Shown here in pieces: positions 44,394-55,002 of a DNA stretch of 64,000 nucleotides. The stretch's first letter is position 1; each line of letters opens with the position of its first letter. The notes beneath the pieces are model-generated. The model saw only the letters and a program-made list of their open reading frames with translations. It ran no database searches and was not told where the DNA came from. The translations under genes and the position numbers were made by a program. The DNA is from Posidonia oceanica. Lineage: Eukaryota; Streptophyta; Magnoliopsida; Alismatales; Posidoniaceae. Location of the stretch: contig JAZBRS010000013.1 in the NCBI GenBank assembly GCA_037176725.1, positions 10,667,001 through 10,731,000 on the forward strand, read 5' to 3'.

Positions 44394-45330
44394 GGTCTAC
44401 CCCTGAATCCGGGTCAACTTCAGGCCTTTGAGGCTGTAGACCTTCAAGGAGATTAGCCGTGAAGCGGCGAACCCTGTCTACGAGTTGTTGCAACTTGCGT
44501 AGAGTTTGCCCCAGCCTTTGCTCCAAAAAGGAAGAGATGTCCGGAGCTAGAAGAGGCGGAGGCTTGGAAGTAGCAGTGCCGGAAGAAGAGGGAGAAGAAG
44601 AAAGAGGTGGCCGGTCCGGAGGTTCGGGGGCCGGTGCGCCTAACAGTGGTGGCAGTGATGTTGCAGTCTGACCTTTGTCAGGCTCTGCTGGCAACTCTAC
44701 TGTAGTCTGACCTACATGAGGCTCTACTGCTACAGTCTGGCCTTCGTGAGGCTCTACTGTCAACTCCCTTGCAGTCTAACCTTCGTGTGGCTCTGCTGGC
44801 AATTCAAGTGTTTGGAATAAGCCGGAAATGTTTACGTCGGCTGTGTCCTCTGCACTTTGGAGAGTGTGTTTGGTTGATTGCGCCAAAATGATATTTCCCA
44901 AGGGGGATGAATTCGGATCGAAGATCCCTACACTGGTAAAATGTCCTTGTAGATCCCACTGTAATGGTCGTCCGTCGGGAAACTGGTCGAAACCGAGTCC
45001 TCCCCTTCCTTCTCTGTCACAGGCCTTTACTGGCTCCTTCATCCCCTTTCCTTCTGGGCCTAAGCCCCGACCTTCCTTGTAGCCAATTCTCCTCATGATC
45101 TCCCATCCCACATTCATGGAGGATTTTCTGCTTTTTGAGGGTTCCTTCTTCTTGTGAAATAGCCTAGGCTTGGCCCACTTGTCTCTCAGCTCGACCATAG
45201 ATACTATGTTCTTGTCCTTTTCGACGCGGGTCAACTTTTCTCGCACACTGAACTGGTGTGGCAGGTATATCACATTTGCCTCTACTTCTTGGCCCGGTAT
45301 GTCCCCTGCTATCTTAATGATTTTCCCATT
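44344..45330 (-). pseudogene. G-patch and Pro-rich linker of element B
   Basis: The G-patch near 45118-45030 reads GWEIMRRIGYKEGRGLGPEG, much better kept than in element C, followed by GGLGFDQFPDGRPLQWD. Then comes a stop, and a Pro/Ser/Glu-rich segment with repeated VEPHEGQTVAVEPHVGQT-like units (44763-44690). Same frame as the protease. Confidence 0.75.
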
Positions 45331-45740
45331 GTGAAGGAATTTCAGGCATTGGTGCCGAGAAGATGATACTCCTTTTAAATTGTCCAGCCATTGTCTCCCC
45401 AGGATGATCTGATATGGGACATTTATGTCTATGACAATTAGTTGGGTTAGAACCTGGGTTGGTCCTATCCCTATCTTTGTGGTCCACTTGCCGTGTGCTT
45501 TTCTTTTGCTGTCATTATACCCAGCAATCATCATATCAATGGGGGTCAAGGAAGCCTCATTTATGCCTAAGGCTCGTATTGTATTTAACGAGCAAATGTT
45601 CATTGATGCACCAGCATCTATGAGCACTTCAGAAATTAAGTGATTGTTTATAGAGATGGTTACATTCAATGGTGTTTTTCTCCTCTCTATTGGTGCTAAC
45701 TCGCTATTAGCAAACGTAATAATAGGTTCTACAAAGGCCG
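45331..45740 (-). pseudogene. Aspartic protease domain PR2 of element B
   Basis: Retropepsin-like: LNVTISINNHLISEVLIDAG with active-site DAGAS near 45620-45605, SLNTIRALGINEASL, and YQIILGRQWLDNL near 45410-45380 with SSSRHQCLKF. Family members usually have D-x-G-A/S, so the active site looks complete. It lies just before the G-patch, the normal place for the protease in this group. See also the second domain upstream. Confidence 0.85.
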
Positions 45741-46399
45741 TTGTAGCTATAACATGGAGTTCCTCCGTTGGCATATCTGGAGCAACTTGGGCCTTCTCTA
45801 GCACTTCCTGCAGAGCTTTCCGGTGTTGAATCGAGTTGTTTATGAGGTCATAGATTGAGATCCTGGCCTGTGTCTTCTTTAATTACTCTAGCATGTCATA
45901 TTCTACTGACCCGGGTCCTTCTTGAGGTCTGACCGGCTCTGTTTGCTCTGCTGGTGGTACAATTCGGTTTGACAGCCTCCCTCCTTTGGTGATGGGCGCA
46001 GCAGCCTCATTTTCTTTGCATAGGTCGCTGGATGCTCCCTTCTTGAGCGGCCAGGCGAAGATGGACTCCCTTCGTATAGGTCCGCCAAGCTCTGGTGGCT
46101 TTGTGGCCCTAGCTAGTTGCTTTGTTGGCACTCAGAAGATTGGGGATGACGGAGTAGTAGTGTTCCGAAATACTGAAGTGTTGAGGGCCGGCAACTGACT
46201 TGACGATGGCCTAGCTACTCTAAAGATTGGGGAGACCGGTGGTGACAGCGGCTTGGGAGCCCACAGTGATGATTTTCTCCACGGCAGACGTTGTGACTCC
46301 TCCTTTTCCCAAAGGGTTGCAATTTGTGGCTTGGGCATCTTGAATGTGCCTAGAATCCCCGGTCGATTAACAGGAATGCTAATGACCGCTCCTTGGTTT

Positions 46400-46760
46400 T
46401 TGAATTTTAGCATTTGATGAACTGAAGATGCTACGGCCCTGACCTCTACTAGCCAAGACCTCCCTAGGATGAGTGGTTCCGGGACTTCTTCCTTCATAAT
46501 GATCACCAAAGTGATACTGGTCAAAGGACTGACTGTGATTTCCATGGGCATTGTCCCTAGTGCCAATTTCTCCTTCTGATTAAACCCGGTGCACATAAAG
46601 GGGGTTCTATATAGCTCATCTTCATTTAGCCCTAAGCTCCGGAGTGTGGAGAGAGAACTGAGGCTTCAGCTCGCTCTAGTGTCAACTAGTACTCCTTGCA
46701 GCACATGGTCATTGATGCCCACTGTGATGACAAGCGGCAGCTCTTGCTTATGTGGGGGTG
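46400..46760 (-). pseudogene. Additional protease-like domain PR1 of element B
   Basis: Same layout as PR2 about 1 kb upstream in the same frame: LVITVGINDHVLQGVLVD, then DTRAS where DTGAS would be expected (46685-46670), an in-frame stop, STLRSLGLNEDEL, and PEPLILGRSWLVEVRAVASS with HQMLKF. The Gly-to-Arg change and the stop make it inactive. Two protease-like domains in one element suggest an internal duplication or a recombinant element. Confidence 0.75.
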
Positions 46761-47179
46761 GAAGCTCCGAATCTTTGAAGACTATATTTTCTCGTTCAAA
46801 TCGCTGATTGGCTTTTTGAACTTTGCTTTCTTCCTTCATATCGTCTTGTGGTCCCTCCATTACTGCTGTGAGGTTGAATTGGCTAAGGAGATCTTTCATT
46901 GTTAGCCCCTCGTTTGCCTCGCTGCTCCAGTCATCATCTGAGATTATTCCCTAATGATCAGCTTGGTTGTCCCAGTTCACTTCAGGTATGGCATGGTTGT
47001 CCCAGTCTTTTGATGTTAGCGGATTAGGGAGCTGTTCGTCCTGGAATGCCATGACTTGGTGCTTGGGGAGAGGATCACTGTAGACCTGCTGAGACGTCCC
47101 CGTCTGTTTCCTCTGTTTGGCTCTTTTTACCAGGACGTCCCATTCAAATACATCTGCCTCTACCATGTCATAGACTATG
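46761..47179 (-). pseudogene. Gag-protease junction of element B
   Basis: Frame continuous with PR1: MVEADVFEWDVLVKRAKQRK, Asp/Asn/Trp-rich segments, one stop near 46951, then GLTMKDLLSQFNLTAVMEG. No enzymatic motif; typical spacer after the gag zinc motif. Confidence 0.65.
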
Positions 47180-48978
47180 TCTCTGAAAGTCCATTAGTCA
47201 TTGATGTTGTGACCATGTACTCTATGGAACGGGCAGTATTTGCTCTGGTCACAATTTTACAATTCAGGCCTAGCTGGGGGGAGTTCAATTGCTTTTGCAT
47301 CCTCTAGCTCTATGAACATATCTGCCAGTGTGACCGGTAGAGGAGGGTAATGGCCTCTTCTTCCCGGTTTGCGTGGCAATAGTTGTGGAAGGGGAACATT
47401 GTGCTAATCGCCTCCGTTCCCACTATTGTTGTGGGGATTTCTGGTGTTGGCCTGGTTATTTTGATTGCCCCTGGTCCATTACTGCCGGGGAGTATTCCAC
47501 ATAAGGCGGATTTGCTACTGAGGGGGAGGGTTATTCCATGCCTGCTGTTGCTGAGGAGGGCGGCTCTATTCTTGCTGTTGATGGGGAGGAGGGTGGCTCC
47601 ATGCTTGTTGTTGCTAAGGAAGAGGGCTCCCGGTTGGCTGTTGTGAAGGAGGGTGGCTCCAGGTTGGCTATTGTGAAGCTTTCTTCGGATGGCCTAGGTG
47701 CGGAGCCCATCATGTTGACGACTCCGGTCACGCCCTCTATTACCTGTGTTTTCCAGCTCTTCTTGGGCTCCTCCATGAATTCATGCAGATTTTCTTTAAC
47801 GGAGGCTACCACTTCATACAAGGCTGTTACATTGGGACAGTAGGCATTCACGAGTCCTTTTTTATTAGTCTAGTGGTGTTTGCAATGAAGGTTTGGACCA
47901 TCTATCTCTCCGGAATGGTCAGTCCTGATCTGGCCGCCATTTCCCACCATCTGTTAGCGAATGTCACCCAGCTTTCGCCTTGCTTCATGACCTCCTTGCT
48001 TAGGTCGTGGAAGGTTGGCTTGGGGTCTATGTTGTGCTGGTATTTTGTGAGGAAGCTCTCTCTGATTTTATCAAAGCTACTGAGGTCTTCCTTGGAGAGA
48101 GTGAGAAACCAATCCATGGGCTCTCCTTCAAGCGAGTAGAAGAACAGGTGTACAACAAGCCCCAAGTCATGGAAGTAGGGGGCTGACTCCATTTGGAACC
48201 ACACTAGGTGACTGAGTGGGTTAGTGGTTCCGTTGAACTTGGGAGTCTTCGGGTACTTGAAGCCCGGGGGTAATCTGAATGGGGGAAACTGGCTCATATC
48301 AAAGTTTACCGGAGCTTGGGTATGTACCCCTAATACGCTGAGCATTTTTCTCATCTCATCCAAATTTGTTATCTCGGCTGATGGGGTCGGGACATGTGAG
48401 TTGAAGGACTGATGGTTCTGTTGCTGATGAAGATAGCTATTGCAGAAGTGTTGAGGTGCGACCTGCTCGTATCGCAGGGAAAATGCCTGATGGTGGTGAT
48501 GATCTAGCTGAGGCTGATTGCTTGCCGTTGGTGGTTGGAGATGATGTCTTGGGTACCCATGGGGCGGATAGACTCCTTCCTTGTACTCGCCATGTGGCAT
48601 GTGATTTTGTTCCTGAATCAAGGGGTTGGCCCTTGAGTTATAAGCTTCGTTGAGCACTGTACCGTGACCTGGGTGGTTTGTATCCGGCGATGGGTTGCCA
48701 TTTTGTCCCTGATATAAATCGTCAGGGGTATGGTCCGCAACTGGCCTTCGTTGTCCTTCACCGAGGTGGGGTGACTGTTGGAGGTTATTCTAACATGGCC
48801 CCACAGGGGTTGATGTCTCTTCGTTTAAGAACTGGTACATGGCTTTATACTGGATCGAGTCTGGATCCAAGGTTTCTCCGATGATCGGATGGTAGATTGT
48901 GGGCTCCTCTCCTGAGGTACTTACTAAGTCTAACCCTTCTCTTTCTAGCTGTTCAGTTTCAAAGATTATGTTAATCAT
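47180..48978 (-). pseudogene. Gag of element B
   Basis: One minus-strand frame from the ATG at 48978 (MINIIFETEQLEREGLD) with an in-frame TAG at 48790-48792. A His/Gln/Pro-rich part follows, then RLPPGFKYPKTPKFNGTTNP, the retrotransposon-gag core with YSLEGEPMDWFLTLSKEDL and SFLTKYQHN, a Pro/Ser-rich repeat segment (47851-47531), and a zinc-type CPFHRVHGHNIND near 47235-47195 whose last Cys position is a stop. Several later stops. Confidence 0.83.
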
Positions 48979-49019
48979 TGCAGCAATCCTTGATAATGAG
49001 ATGGAATTGGCTTCAAGGT

Positions 49020-49076
49020 GTAATACGCCTCAGAATGCGGCATACAACGTTGGACGCAGTAAACTGCACGTTCAAC
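49020..49076. repeat. Double-hairpin locus H7 (57 bp)
   Basis: GTAATACGC / GCATACAAC and GTTGGACGC / ACGTTCAAC, loops of 11 and 10 bases. It lies just before the gag start on the minus strand. Confidence 0.7.
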
Positions 49077-49445
49077 GCCCTCAGCTGTATTCCTAAGTTC
49101 TTTCCTTATCTTCACTGTTGTCTTCCTTTGTTCTTCTTTCTCACATTTTCCTTTTTTCCTTCCTTTTCTTTTTTTTGCATTGTTTTTTTCTCTCTCTTTT
49201 TTTCTTGTTCTTTTTTTTCTTTTTTCTGATTTTTTTCCTTTTTCCCCCCTTTTTTTTATATATAAATGAAAGGTTACAAGTGCTTAAAAGAAAGAAATTA
49301 CAGGGACTTTTGGGATTTAATACAGGTTCCTAAAAAAATAAAACAAAATATAAAACTAACTGTCACTGTTTTGGTTTGAAATGTTTTGCCCTACAATTAA
49401 TCCACCACAGAAAAGCTAGAAAATAAACAACCAAGCAAAGAATGC

Positions 49446-49501
49446 GTTAGACGCGGTATCGTCAGCGTCCAACGTTAGGCACAGAGATTTCAGCGTCTAA
49501 C
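49446..49501. repeat. Double-hairpin locus H8 (56 bp)
   Basis: GTTAGACGC / GCGTCCAAC and GTTAGGCAC / GCGTCTAAC, 10-base loops, in the leader of element B. Confidence 0.8.
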
Positions 49502-50207
49502 ACCCTGTTACAGGGAACTGCACAGAAACACTTTCAGACAGCGATTTAATGTTTTAATTTCTGTTTTCGCTTGGAGATTAGTGTTTTAAACCTGCGTAGC
49601 TCTCAGGGTTCCTTAAGGCTTAGGTATGGCTTCTTTTCCGGGATTTCTATGGCTCCTCACAAAATAGGTGAATATTTTTGGTACTGCCCCCTACCTCAAC
49701 TCCTGAGGATGTTAGGGGGAGCCCGAATACACTTAGGTCCCTACCCCGTAGAGGTAGAGCCCAGCATACTCAAGATTGATCGGGTCACTCAGGTATCAAC
49801 ACACCAAGCACAATCAAACCACCGAAAGGGAGAGGGAGGAATACAAATCAAAGCTTGAGGTTCTAATTATCTTTCACAAAAAGCCAAGGAAGAAGGAGGG
49901 CCCCTTGTGAAAGAAAATGACAATACAAGTACCTTTCCTAAGCCCTTTGCAACAGAGGTGCTTGGGACCTAGACGGTTACTTATATAACTCAAGAAATGA
50001 CACAAGCAATTAGTTCCTAATAAGGGAACATGCAAGTCATGTAAAAAGATTCGATTTTTTTTGTTTTTTTTTTTGCAAAGCACCCAAGGAAACTGAAGTT
50101 CCGGTCCCTACGGCAAAGTCGATCACCTCATACCTCAATCCTTCAGGCCAGTTATAACAAGAAAACTAAGAGAAAATTAAAACAGAAGAGTTTCCTGTTA
50201 AGTAATC

Positions 50208-50263
50208 GTTGGACGTGTATATTGGAGCGTCCAATGTTGGACGCGCCAGACTACGCGTATAAC
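50208..50263. repeat. Double-hairpin locus H9 (56 bp)
   Basis: GTTGGACGT / GCGTCCAAT and GTTGGACGC / GCGTATAAC, 10-base loops, about 290 bases from the LTR of element B. Confidence 0.8.
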
Positions 50264-51382
50264 GTACTAACAATGTCTTTTTTCAGAAAAACAGTAATTT
50301 TTACAGATCACCCCCATGCCTGAGAATCCAGAGAGAAGGGGGAGGTGATTTCAGTTATTCAAATGTAGAAAACAAACGAAAAAGATCACGATGCCTCAAA
50401 ACACTACGAGGAATTTCGCCGCTTCTTTAAAACATACGAGAAATTAAGAAACTAAAACTAAGAATGTCAATTATGAGGAGGAAGAAGAAAGAAGGGCTTA
50501 CTCACCTTGCACAGCGGCACTTTTAGCCGTCCCACCATGATCGCCAAACTGTGGATATAGGATTTTGGGAGGAGGAGGATTTCGAGAGGAGAAGGAGGCT
50601 TCGTCTCTCCCTTTTTGTTGCTATTCGCTCCTTCTTGGGGTCCTCTTTTGTTGTATCCGACTTCTTCACTCCACGTGTGTTGAAGTCAGTGTAATTGCCA
50701 CTCTCAGTTTGCTTTCGCTGGCCCTCGAGACGCTTTGGGGAGATGTGATATGGTTGCGGGTTCAGCTACCTTAGGACAACGCCAGCGTTGCCCAAGGGTA
50801 CCCGTGCTTGGTGAATTTCTTCTTCTTTCTTCTTCCTCCTCGTATGACAAATGTTAGCAAACAAAAATAATGCAAAGATGGATCAATATAGTGTAGTAAC
50901 TTATTCAGAATAAATAGAAAAATGGAGAAACGCAATGAAATACGTACCCGAGGGGTTTGATCCCCCCGGTTGCAACTGATGAAAATGTATGCTTAGCTAC
51001 AACAATATATGAACTCAATAGCTTGATTATGCTATGGAATTAAATATGTCGTATGAGAAAAAGAAAAGAAAAGAAAAGAAAACAATAAATAGAGTCCCCT
51101 TTTATCTATGCACGAAGTGCAAGACATGTCGACATGATGCCACTGACGATAAAGGGAAGCTCAAGCTCTTTCAAAGACTCTCCACCTTTCAAAATTTCTC
51201 TTCACTATTTCAATTCTCAAGGACCTCACTTCTCTCTAAAAATCTTTTTAATCCCAAAAAACCATGTGAGCTCCAAAAATTAGGCCCTTAACCCTGTGGA
51301 GGTACCTCTGCTTTTATAGAAGCAAGAGAGGAACAAAAAAGGACACAAAGGCCAAGTCAGCAGAATTTTCTGTTTCAGAAGT

Positions 51383-51438
51383 GTTATACGCTGGAAAAGT
51401 AGTGTATAACATTATAAGCAGGAGTTCCAACGTATAAC
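51383..51438. repeat. Double-hairpin locus H10 (56 bp)
   Basis: GTTATACGC / GTGTATAAC and ATTATAAGC / ACGTATAAC. Allelic to H1 in the other LTR, with substitutions (GCGT to GTGT, CGTT to CATT) that fit C-to-T or G-to-A decay. Confidence 0.8.
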
Positions 51439-51610
51439 GACCTCCAAGACATAACTGCCAGGATAAAGGAATATTCCCCAATTAAGGAGTCATTAAGTGT
51501 GTTTAACTCAACTTTGATTGCTTTGACTGGTCAACAGGCTCCAAAGAAGGCAAAAAACGAATTTTGGATTTGGCCAAATAAAGAAAGTTTTGGGTAGACT
51601 AGGTTGCCAC

Positions 51611-51675
51611 GTTGGATGCTGGAAAACCAGCGGCCAATGTTAGTCGCTGGAAAACCAGTGGCCAACGTTGTACGC
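51611..51675. repeat. Hairpin locus H11 (two units plus half)
   Basis: GTTGGATGC / GCGGCCAAT, GTTAGTCGC / GTGGCCAAC, then a lone GTTGTACGC arm cut by the 214-bp duplication joint. It starts 172 bases after H10, as H2 does after H1. Confidence 0.75.
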
Positions 51676-51824
51676 TGAGAAGGAATATTCCCCAATTAAG
51701 GAGTCATTAAGTGTGTTTAACTCAACTTTGATTGCTTTGACCGGTCAACAGGCTCCAAAGAAGGCAAAAAACGAATTTTGGATTTGGCCAAATAAAGAAA
51801 GTTTTGGGCAGACTAGGTTGCCAC

Positions 51825-51908
51825 GTTAGATGCTGGAAAACCAGCGGCCAATGTTAGTCGCTGGAAAACCAATGGCCAACGTTGTACGCTGAGAAGTCAG
51901 CGTACAAC
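51825..51908. repeat. Triple-hairpin locus H12 (84 bp)
   Basis: GTTAGATGC / GCGGCCAAT, GTTAGTCGC / ATGGCCAAC and GTTGTACGC / GCGTACAAC, three units of 28 bases. The last stem is perfect with GT/AC in place of GG/CC. Confidence 0.8.
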
Positions 51909-52120
51909 ACCCTCAGTCAATTCAATTTCCAAATTTGGTCAAGACATGAAGAACATTCAAGTTGCCGACACTTGGGGCTTAGATAGGGATAACATTTTGG
52001 ACCAGAAAGAAGACGTTTGGCTCAAGTAAGGCGTCCTGGATTGGGCAAAGGGCTTCTAAGAACAACCTAATGCAATAGACTATACTAACATGAAGGGAGT
52101 GCCAAAACGGGATATCTACA

Positions 52121-53140
52121 AAGGACAAGTCTTCTGCTTCGCGTGACCTGCTGGGGTCCCGCATGCTTGTTTCCTTGGTCAAGGACAAGCCTTTGCTCAA
52201 CTCCTTGCGGACGGAGCCCCCTGCCTATTTCCTCAGTGAGGTCAGGCCCGCTTGTTTCCTCGTGCGAGGACAAGCCCTTGCACGGCTCCGTACGGACGGA
52301 GTCCGCTACCTGTTTCCTCGAGCGACGATCAGGCCCACTTGCTTCCTCGGCCGAGGACAAGCCTTTGTGCAACCCGGCTTCATGCAAACGGAGTCCCTTG
52401 CCTATTTCCTCGTGCGAGGTCAGGCTTGCCTGTTTCCTCGTGCGAGGATCAGCCTCGCTTGCTTCCTCTTGCGAGGACAAGCCTTTGGCGACTCCGCTTA
52501 GTGCAAACGGCGTCCCCTGCCTGTTTCCTCGTGTGAGGTCAGGCCCGCTTGTTTCCTTGTGTGAGGACAAGCCTTTGGTGACTCCGCTTAGTGCGAACAG
52601 AGTCCCCCGCCTGTTTCCTCATGCGAGGTCAAACCCGCTTGCTTCCTCGATTGAGGACAAGCCCCTTTGGTGACTCCGTTTAGTGCAAACGGAGTCCCCT
52701 ACCTGTTTCCTCATGCGAGGTTAGGCCTGCTTGCTTCCTCGTGTGAGGACAAGCCTTTGGTGACTCCGCTTAGTGCTAACGGAGTCCCCTGCTTGTTTCC
52801 TCGTGCGAGGATCAGGTCCGCTTGCTTCCTCGTGCGAGGACAAGCCTTTGTGCGACTCCGCTTAGTGCGAACGGAGTCCCCTGCCTGTTTCCTCGTGCGA
52901 GGTCGGGCCCGCTTGCTTCCTCGTGTGAGGACAAGCCTTTGCTTGGCTCCGTCCACACGGAGTCCCCTGCCTATTTCCTCGTGCGAGGTTAGGCCCACTT
53001 GCTTCCTCATGTGAGGACAAGCCTTTGCTCGGCTCCGTCTGCACGGAGCCCCCACCTGTTTCCTCGTGCAAGGTCAGGCCCGCTTGCTTTCCTCGTGCGA
53101 GGACAAGCCTTTGCGTGACTTCACTCCGGGTGGATGGAGT
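52121..53140 (+). repeat. Hairpin-rich tandem array of element A, right part
   Basis: Resumes the array cut at 2013. Most units are about 110 bp and contain three consecutive inverted repeats: GACTCCG...CGGAGTC; CCTGTTTCCTCGTGCGAGGTCAGG; and CTTGCTTCCTCGTGCGAGGACAAG, the last two sharing a perfect CCTC-GTGC-GAGG core. Roughly eight units are seen with mixed order. Frames through it are artefacts. Confidence 0.85.
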
Positions 53141-53644
53141 CCCGCTTGCTCCCCTTTCTCTTGCTTTCTTTCCGACTCGGCAGGAGGAGATGCCCCCCTC
53201 TTCTCTCGCACATTCTCGGAATTCTGCCCCCCTTTGCGTGGCTCTGGCCGTTCACTTGCTTCCTCAGGCTAGGACAAGCTATCTCTTTTCCCCCTCCAGA
53301 CTGGCAGCCCTAACTCCCCGAACGGCAAGCACGTTAGTCTTGTCCGGTGCCACCTTTTGCGTAAATTTGGACTAGCCGCCAAATTATCGCATTGCATTGC
53401 CCCCCTTTTAGCATTCCTTCGCATCAACCCCGCATTTCCTTGTTCATAACGTCACATGCTAGGTAGTTAGCATTGCATCAACATTTGCTCCTGCATTCGC
53501 ATTTCGCATTGCGGCAACGAGTCGTGACTTTCGGTGCATCCGCCGAATATGTGACTCACGCCAATAGCATTTTGCTCCCGCTGATGTCAAGCGGGGTGTC
53601 TTGTCAACCCTGAGCCACGATCTCGCTATGCTTGACCTCGCTCA
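53141..53644 (+). other. Non-coding 3' internal sequence of element A
   Basis: The last part matches the reverse complement of 9047-9190 of element C (shared TTCGGTGCATCCGCCGAA and TGTCTTGTCAACCCTGAG), confirming relationship. No gene seen. Confidence 0.6.
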
Positions 53645-53656
53645 GGGAGGGGCATC
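53645..53656 (+). promoter_or_regulatory. Polypurine tract of element A
   Basis: AGGGAGGGGCATC-like purine run directly before the LTR start TGTAGACACCCC at 53657. Confidence 0.8.
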
Positions 53657-53924
53657 TGTAGACACCCCATTTCGACAGGCTGTAAGTTGGTGGATTTCAT
53701 TGGAAGCTTGCTCAAGTTCGCAGCCTGATAAACCTGACAAACCATTTCCAAAACCCACCCCAAATCCAACCTAAACCTTGACCTAGACCTAGACCTTGAT
53801 CCCTTTAAAACCCACCCAAAACCTCCTAAAACTACCTAAACCAGTCCCATTCCCTATCTTGGTCCTAAACAAGCCTTAACCTAAGCCATAATTCCCAAAA
53901 ATAGCCATGATACACCTTTGGGAC

Positions 53925-54011
53925 GTTGGACGCTGGCTAAAGCAACGTCCAACATTGGACGCTGTCTGTGCTAGCGTCTAACGTTAGATGCTGCACCGGT
54001 GAACGTCCAAC
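53925..54011. repeat. Triple-hairpin locus H13 (87 bp)
   Basis: GTTGGACGC / ACGTCCAAC, ATTGGACGC / GCGTCTAAC and GTTAGATGC / ACGTCCAAC, each with an 11-base loop; three units of 29 bases. Confidence 0.85.
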
Positions 54012-54350
54012 ATGTCGGGGAAGCCAGCACCCTTTGGCAGTCCATCGCCGCGCCTAGAGCTGCCCTCCGCCACTCCCTGCAACCCCACGACCTCACGTCC
54101 ACTCCCCACTTACTACCCACTCCCTCCAAGCACTAAAAACAAGCCCCACTTACTACCCATCCTCTCCGGCCTACCACCTCCCACCTTCGCCAACCAACTA
54201 GCCTCTCACAACCTCCTCCACCGCCTTGCCGCTCCTGCCACCTGCAGACCTAACACCACTTACTCCTCTGCCATCCCTGACATGCCCACACCCCCAGCTA
54301 TGGCTCCAACACTCTCAGCACCTCGCTTGCCACCTCTGCAACTCCGGTGA
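54012..54350 (+). CDS. Proline-rich ORF in the LTR of A (112 codons), hypothetical
   Basis: ATG directly after hairpin locus H13, Pro/Ser/Leu/Thr-rich, ends TGA at 54348-54350, about 200 bases before the donor-like site at 54558. Same relative place as the longer frames in LTRs C, D and F but with little visible similarity. Weak evidence of coding. Confidence 0.25.
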   Translation: MSGKPAPFGSPSPRLELPSATPCNPTTSRPLPTYYPLPPSTKNKPHLLPILSGLPPPTFANQLASHNLLHRLAAPATCRPNTTYSSAIPDMPTPPAMAPTLSAPRLPPLQLR

Positions 54351-55002
54351 ACAAAAAGAGAACCCATCATCCATTTTCACACCACCACACCCATTTTGCT
54401 GAAAATTGAGAACTCCCCCGAGCTTAGAGCGATTCCCAGAGTGCTTCCCCACCTGTGAGCAAGCCTCCCGAACCCTCTCCCAAGCTCAGGCCGCCCTCTG
54501 AAGCTCACCGTCCACCTTCGCCGGCCAATCGTGGGACACCAATCCGGGCTGCAACAGGTAATTTTTTCTATATCCTTAACTTAAGTGTGCATGTAGTAGT
54601 GTAGTGGTTTACTTTTTGCAAGCTTTCCACCATGTACATAGCCCCACCTCCTAGCTCACCAGAGTCCGGTGATGGGTTCACTGCCCGCACGAGGTCGCCA
54701 ACCTGTGAGTGTGTGGCTACCTCCCTCGTGGACCCCATAACTTGCTTAAGGTCTGCGAACACTTCCCTCGCCCTCACGAAGCTTCACAGCTGGTTGTCAT
54801 GGCTCACCGGCCTCATAGATGGCCGGAGAAGACATGGAAACCGGTGGCGAGAGGGAGGAGGTGGGTGGAGCAATCCACTCACCCAATTTTGTCACCAAGC
54901 ATATGTTTAGATTCGTCTTTACTTGCTCTTGCTTCCTAGCTATCTAGTTTGCCATTTTCAATCGATTTGGACGCTGTTTTTGGCCGGGAAAGACCCCGAC
55001 TT

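Larger units (their letters stand above)
48979..50549. other. Leader of element B with pyrimidine tract
   Basis: Untranslated region between gag and the 5' LTR on the minus strand. Contains double-hairpin loci H7-H9 and a T/C-rich tract (49110-49260). The minus strand next to the LTR (50549-50530) reads GTTTGGCGATCATGGTGGGA; TGGCGATCATGGTGGGA is the probable primer site and resembles the 3' end complement of a tRNA-Arg, without exact confirmation. Confidence 0.6.
2014..52120 (-). mobile_element. Element B: Tat/Grande-like Ty3/gypsy retrotransposon carrying nested elements
   Basis: It is bounded by TGTGGATA at 2014 and TATCTACA at 52120. Flanks are gagga (2009-2013) and aagga (52121-52125), a 5-bp target duplication with one mismatch, inside the tandem array of element A. 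On the minus strand the order is 5' LTR (52120 to 50550), primer site, gag (from 48978), two retropepsin-like domains, G-patch, RT, RNase H, a second RNase H, integrase (to about 40600), a 3' region with a gene on the opposite strand, and a truncated 3' LTR (2014-3121). A second RNase H and an antisense gene are known of the Tat group, the latter in Grande elements. Coding regions have many stops and at least two frame changes, so the copy is dead. Confidence 0.8.
50550..52120 (-). repeat. 5' LTR of element B (1,571 bp)
   Basis: TGTGGATATAGG at 50550 to GGGATATCTACA at 52120. It matches 2014-3121 over its first 1.1 kb. It contains an extra 214-bp tandem copy (51466-51679 and 51680-51893) that duplicates a hairpin locus; the truncated 3' LTR shows only one copy. 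Hairpin loci H10-H12 lie inside. Confidence 0.9.
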
